Assembly: GCF_002413825.1 (NCBI RefSeq)
Contig: NZ_DHXT01000164.1
Coordinates: 2,975 to 20,368 of the forward strand
DNA: 17,394 nt
From: Rhodoferax sp. UBA5149
GTDB lineage: Bacteria > Pseudomonadota > Gammaproteobacteria > Burkholderiales > Burkholderiaceae_C
Direction of reading: 5' to 3'
Of the stretch, positions 13,998 through 17,394 are shown piece after piece; position 1 is the stretch's first letter; the number at the start of each line of letters is the position of its first letter. The notes beneath the pieces were generated by a model that had not been told where the DNA came from, made no database searches, and saw only the letters and a program-made list of their open reading frames with translations. A program made the position numbers and the translations under genes.

Positions 13998-14219
13998 TTA
14001 TTTGGCCACAACCCAGTTCACCAGCACTATCAAACCAACGACAAAAATGACGGCCCCGGCAATACCCACCACGATAATATGAAAGGGACTAACCTGGGCC
14101 ATGTCTTCCTGCGATTCACTACTTTTTCGAATTCCAAAAAATGACCAGCCCACCATGCGGATGCTGCGCCAGAACGAGCCGCCGGGCGCCCGATTTTTGT
14201 TCCGCTCGCCCTCCGTCAT
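13998..14219 (-). CDS. DUF2970 small membrane protein
   Basis: This 73-residue protein has a soluble, basic N-terminal half (GGSFWRSIRMVGWSFFGIRKS) and one C-terminal membrane helix (about 48-69, HIIVVGIAGAVIFVVGLIVLV). The WSFFGIRK segment is characteristic of DUF2970, found between ctaG and the subunit III gene in many beta-proteobacteria. Its function is not established; conserved placement suggests an accessory role in oxidase assembly or stability. Its ATG overlaps the ctaG stop by 4 bases, indicating coupled translation. Confidence 0.85.
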   Translation of the reverse strand: MTEGERNKNRAPGGSFWRSIRMVGWSFFGIRKSSESQEDMAQVSPFHIIVVGIAGAVIFVVGLIVLVNWVVAK

Positions 14220-14815
14220 GAACCCGCTCCGGGAGCGCCATGCTCGCTGGCATCGGCCACCGGCGGCGTCGGTGTTTTGCCACCCACTTCGAAGAACGTG
14301 TAGGACAAGGTGATCGTCTTCACATCCTTCGACAGCTTGGAATCAATCACAAAAACAACCGGCCAGAATTTCTTCTCACCCGGCTCCAGCGTGTACTGGT
14401 TAAAACAGAAACACTCCAGCTTGTTGAAATGGGTGCTGGCCTGCATCGGGGCATAGCTCGGGATGGCCTGCGCCGACATGCGGCGCTTCTGCACGTTCTG
14501 GAACTCGTACATCACCGTAGCGAGTTCACCGGGGTGAACCTGCAATGAACGCACCGCAGGTTTGAACTCCCAGGGACCGCGCGAATTGGCATCGAACTCC
14601 ACCGTGATGGTGCGGCTGGTGTCGACCTGGGTATTGGCGGGCAAGCTCGCCTTGGCGCCCGGAATGGCCCGCTCACCCAGCGCCAGGACGTTGATGCCGG
14701 TTGCCTCACAAATGGCTTTGTAAATCGGCACCAACGCATACCCGAACCCGAACATGCCAGCCGCCACAACGACCAGCTTGCCTACCATCCTGATATTGGC
14801 GTGACGCAGATTCAT
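14216..14815 (-). CDS. ctaG: Cytochrome c oxidase assembly protein CtaG (Cox11)
   Basis: This 199-residue copper chaperone inserts copper into the CuB site of subunit I. It is anchored by one N-terminal helix (about residues 9-30), with a cysteine just after it (YKAICEATG, C36) and a periplasmic immunoglobulin-like domain holding the copper-binding CFCF motif (C135, C137), followed by EPGEKKFWPVVFVID. All key cysteines are present and length is normal. The ATG at 14815 lies 3 bases after the stop of the 36-residue assembly peptide, and the 3' end overlaps the DUF2970 gene by 4 bases. Confidence 0.96.
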   Translation of the reverse strand: MNLRHANIRMVGKLVVVAAGMFGFGYALVPIYKAICEATGINVLALGERAIPGAKASLPANTQVDTSRTITVEFDANSRGPWEFKPAVRSLQVHPGELATVMYEFQNVQKRRMSAQAIPSYAPMQASTHFNKLECFCFNQYTLEPGEKKFWPVVFVIDSKLSKDVKTITLSYTFFEVGGKTPTPPVADASEHGAPGAGS

Positions 14816-14818
14816 GAC

Positions 14819-14929
14819 CTATCGGCTCAGAAAAAATATCTTGGCCACGAAGCCGACAAAAAACACCAAAGCCACCGATGCCAGGATCAGTCCGGTTTTC
14901 AGGTTGGTTTTTCTTTGTTCAGGTGTCAT
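14819..14929 (-). CDS. Cytochrome oxidase small assembly protein, 36 residues
   Basis: This very short gene, easily missed by length cut-offs, encodes MTPEQRKTNLKTG followed by one membrane helix (about 14-34, LILASVALVFFVGFVAKIFF) and a short basic end. Its composition, position between ctaD and ctaG, and the MTPEQRK-N-x-K-T-G start match the small assembly peptides found at this place in Burkholderiales oxidase clusters. Spacing is tight: 24 bases after ctaD and 3 bases before ctaG. I assign it to oxidase assembly from context; the molecular role is unknown. Confidence 0.85.
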   Translation of the reverse strand: MTPEQRKTNLKTGLILASVALVFFVGFVAKIFFLSR

Positions 14930-14953
14930 GTCTCGGCTCCGGTTTACCTTGCA

Positions 14954-16567
14954 TCAGGCGATGATTTTGGTCGCCGTTGCGTCCAGCTTGGGTGGCGTCG
15001 CAAAAGTGTGAAAAGGTGCTGGCGAGGGCACTTCCCACTCCAGGCCTTCAGCGCCCTCCCAAGGCTTTTGCGCCGCTGGTTGACCCTTGCCCCGCATCGT
15101 GGGCAGCACGATGAAGAGGAAGAAATAAACCTGCGCAAAACCGAAGAAGAAAGCACCGACGGACGCCAGCGCATTGAAATCGGCGAACTGCATCGGATAG
15201 TCGGCATAGCGACGCGGCATGCCGGCCAAACCGAGGAAGTGCATCGGGAAGAAGGTGACGTTGAACGCAATCATGGACCACCAGAAATGGATCTTGCCGC
15301 GTGATTCCTTGTACATCACGCCGGTCCATTTCGGTGACCAGTAATAGAAGCCGGCAAACATGGCGAACAGGGAACCGGCCACCAGCACGTAGTGAAAGTG
15401 TGCCACCACGTAATAAGTGTCCTGAACCTGGATGTCAATCGGCGCCATGGCCAAAATCAGGCCGGTGAAGCCACCGATGGTGAACACAAAAATGAACCCG
15501 ACCGCAAACAGCATGGGGGTCTCGAAGGTCATCGAACCCTGCCACATGGTGGCGATCCAGTTGAAAATTTTCACGGCGGTGGGCACGGCGATCAGCATCG
15601 TGGCGTACATGAAAAACAGCTGGCCCGTGACCGGCATGCCGGTGGTGAACATGTGGTGCGCCCAGACGATGAAGCTCAGAATAGCGATGGAGGACGTGGC
15701 GTACACCATGGAGGCGTAGCCGAACAATTTCTTGCGCGCAAAAGCGGGCACGATCTGGCTGATGATGCCGAAGGCCGGCAAGATCATGATGTAGACCTCG
15801 GGGTGGCCGAAGAACCAGAAGATGTGCTGGAACATGACCGGGTCACCGCCGCCCGCCGGGTTGAAGAAACTGGTGCCAAAGTGGCGATCCGTCAGCGTCA
15901 TCGTGATGGCGCCTGCCAGCACCGGCATCACGGCGATCAGCAGGTAAGCCGTGATCAGCCAGGTCCAGCAGAACATGGGCATCTTCATCAGCGTCATGCC
16001 GGGCGCGCGCATGTTCAGAATGGTCACGATGATGTTGATCGAGCCCATGATGGAACTCGCACCCATGATGTGCAGCGCGAAAATGGCAATATCCATGCTG
16101 GGGCCCATTTGCAGGGTCAGCGGCGCATACATCGTCCAGCCGGCAGCAGGCGCGCCACCAGGCATGAAAAACGAGCCGGCCACCATCAGACCCGCCGGAA
16201 TCAACAGCCAGAAGCTGAAGTTGTTCATGCGTGCAAAAGCCATGTCAGCCGCGCCAATTTGCAGCGGAATCATCCAGTTCGCGAATCCAACAAAGGCAGG
16301 CATGATGGCGCCAAACACCATGATGATGCCGTGCATGGTGGTGAGTTGGTTGAACAGTTCGGGATTGACGATCTGCAGGCCCGGCTGGAACAGTTCGGCA
16401 CGAATGATCAAGGCCAGCACGCCGCCGATCATCAGCATGGTGAAACTGAACAACATGTACAGCGTACCGATGTCTTTGTGGTTGGTCGCGAACACCCAGC
16501 GGCGCCAGCCCGTGGGCGCGTGGTCGTGGTGATCGTCGTGGGCGTGATGGTCTAGAACGGCACTCAT
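14954..16567 (-). CDS. ctaD: Cytochrome c oxidase subunit I (aa3-type)
   Basis: This 537-residue catalytic subunit has twelve membrane helices and carries heme a, heme a3 and CuB, where oxygen is reduced and protons are pumped. Signature residues are all visible: the His ligand helix near TTMHGIIMVFGAIMP, GHPEVYIMILPAFG (CuB His and cross-linked Tyr), WAHHMFTTG (the CuB His pair), and HFHYVLVAGS (heme a3 and heme a ligands). The D-channel and K-channel residues lie in recognisable context (for example ANWMIPLQIGAADMAFARMNN). The start at 16567 gives a His-rich N terminus (DHHAHDDHHDHAP), a common feature of such proteins. It follows ctaC by 41 bases and heads the assembly genes. Confidence 0.98.
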   Translation of the reverse strand: MSAVLDHHAHDDHHDHAPTGWRRWVFATNHKDIGTLYMLFSFTMLMIGGVLALIIRAELFQPGLQIVNPELFNQLTTMHGIIMVFGAIMPAFVGFANWMIPLQIGAADMAFARMNNFSFWLLIPAGLMVAGSFFMPGGAPAAGWTMYAPLTLQMGPSMDIAIFALHIMGASSIMGSINIIVTILNMRAPGMTLMKMPMFCWTWLITAYLLIAVMPVLAGAITMTLTDRHFGTSFFNPAGGGDPVMFQHIFWFFGHPEVYIMILPAFGIISQIVPAFARKKLFGYASMVYATSSIAILSFIVWAHHMFTTGMPVTGQLFFMYATMLIAVPTAVKIFNWIATMWQGSMTFETPMLFAVGFIFVFTIGGFTGLILAMAPIDIQVQDTYYVVAHFHYVLVAGSLFAMFAGFYYWSPKWTGVMYKESRGKIHFWWSMIAFNVTFFPMHFLGLAGMPRRYADYPMQFADFNALASVGAFFFGFAQVYFFLFIVLPTMRGKGQPAAQKPWEGAEGLEWEVPSPAPFHTFATPPKLDATATKIIA

Positions 16568-16608
16568 TCTGATTTCTTTCTCAATACTTGTATGCGTGGA
16601 GCGGCCGC

Positions 16609-17394
16609 TTATTTGCGGGCAGCGGCAACGTCAGAGGGCTGAACCAGTTGACCGGTCTTATTGGACCAGTTGTTCTTGGTGTAGGTAACGACCGCGGCGA
16701 TGTCCGTATCGCTGAGTTGCTTCCACGACGGCATCATATTGGTCTGACCATTGGGGAGAACAACCGTCCGACCATGGAGCACCACGGCAATCTGCACACC
16801 CTTGTCGGCATCTTGCACCACGGCAGAGCCATCGAGCGGCTTGATCGGGCCCGCGCCCTTGCCATTCGGTTGGTGGCAGATGGCACAGTTGGCGGCATAC
16901 ACTTTTTCGCCCCGCTTGCTAATGTCTTCCGCGGTCCAGACCTTGCTTGGATCGTCGGCTTTGGCGGCCATTCTTTTCTTCTCGCCATCCACCCACAGCG
17001 AGTAGTCCTGGGCCGACAGCACCTTCACGTGGATTGGCATGTAAGCATGCTCCTTGCCACACAACTCGGCGCACTGACCGTAATAGTCACCGACTTTTTC
17101 CGCGCGGAACCAGGTGTCGCGCACAAAGCCGGGAATGGCGTCCTGCTTGACGCCGAAAGACGGCACCATCCAGGCATGAATCACGTCAATGGCCGTGGTA
17201 ATGATACGAATTTTCTTGTTGACGGGAACCACCAGCGGGTGATCGACCTTGAGCAGGTAGTCGTCCACGACTTCACCCTTCTTCGGGCCGCCGTTGTTGG
17301 ACATCTCACGCTGCGTGGTGTCCAGCGCCGAGATGAAGCCAATGCCCTCGCCCTCGCCCTTGAGGTAATCGTAGCCCCATTTCCACTGCATGCC
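16609..17394 (-). CDS. ctaC: Cytochrome c oxidase subunit II with fused cytochrome c, N-terminus cut by window edge
   Basis: The last 261 residues of subunit II, which accepts electrons from cytochrome c through the binuclear CuA centre. The cupredoxin domain begins near QWKWGYDY and contains HAWMVPSFGVKQDAIPG and the CuA motif CAELCGKEHAYM (C-x3-C-x3-H-x2-M, about 17040-17076). It is followed by a class I cytochrome c domain with the heme site CAICH (about 16870-16895) and a distal Met in NMMPSW. The fusion makes it a caa3-like subunit II, a form widespread in beta-proteobacteria. The two N-terminal membrane helices and the start lie beyond the window. It is the most upstream visible gene of the oxidase operon, so the operon promoter is not seen. 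Confidence 0.96.
   Translation of the reverse strand, partial: GMQWKWGYDYLKGEGEGIGFISALDTTQREMSNNGGPKKGEVVDDYLLKVDHPLVVPVNKKIRIITTAIDVIHAWMVPSFGVKQDAIPGFVRDTWFRAEKVGDYYGQCAELCGKEHAYMPIHVKVLSAQDYSLWVDGEKKRMAAKADDPSKVWTAEDISKRGEKVYAANCAICHQPNGKGAGPIKPLDGSAVVQDADKGVQIAVVLHGRTVVLPNGQTNMMPSWKQLSDTDIAAVVTYTKNNWSNKTGQLVQPSDVAAARK

Noticed and set aside
15392..16555. 387-codon plus-strand open frame antisense to ctaD
   Set aside because: Rich in His, Gln, Arg and Gly, as expected for an antisense frame in a GC-rich gene; ctaD is certain on the other strand.
1..17394. CRISPR arrays, tRNA or rRNA genes, insertion sequences, prophage or toxin-antitoxin genes
   Set aside because: No spaced direct repeats, RNA gene folds, transposase or phage-like proteins were seen in either strand.

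Overview
The window looks like a chromosomal segment of a betaproteobacterium, most likely Comamonadaceae (Rhodoferax/Polaromonas-like). This rests on recognised protein families (DUF4148, a Bug/TctC-type periplasmic receptor, twin-transmembrane DUF2909, DUF2970, an orphan GspE/PilB ATPase), high GC, the gene order of the aa3-type oxidase cluster, and short dispersed repeats of a type I associate with that family. The genus is an inference.

Left part, plus strand (1-2424): the end of a phosphonate-type ABC importer, with a truncated ATPase (PhnC-like) and two PhnE-like permeases packed with little or no spacing. A gene-free stretch with an AT-rich patch follows (2425-2800). Next are a small secreted DUF4148 protein built of three exact 36-residue units, and a strong terminator. 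On the minus strand is a GspE/PilB-family ATPase gene whose N-terminal domain is cut off by an in-frame amber codon, with a likely second lesion, a +1 shift in a run of six C, near its start.

Middle (5358-7803): rpoH (sigma-32) has a near-perfect CIRCE operator laid over its own promoter, so HrcA probably controls the heat-shock sigma factor. It ends in a 12-bp hairpin terminator that also buries the Shine-Dalgarno of the next gene, a Bug/TctC-family receptor.

Right part (7804-17394), almost all minus strand: a cytochrome c oxidase cluster read right to left. The first block is ctaC (partial, fused to cytochrome c), ctaD, a 36-residue assembly peptide, ctaG, a DUF2970 protein and ctaE, ending at a bidirectional terminator. 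The second block is SURF1, a Sco-like CxxxC membrane protein, ctaA, cyoE/ctaB, sco and an AlkC-like DNA repair gene. A tiny DUF2909 gene on the opposite strand separates the blocks. Together these encode the oxidase subunits, CuA and CuB insertion factors, and heme O and heme A synthesis.

No novel defence or mobile system was seen. The most interesting signals are the CIRCE/rpoH promoter, the terminator-RBS overlap, the amber-split ATPase, repeats built into protein-coding sequence (phnC, sco, alkC), and the Sco-like second thiol protein.
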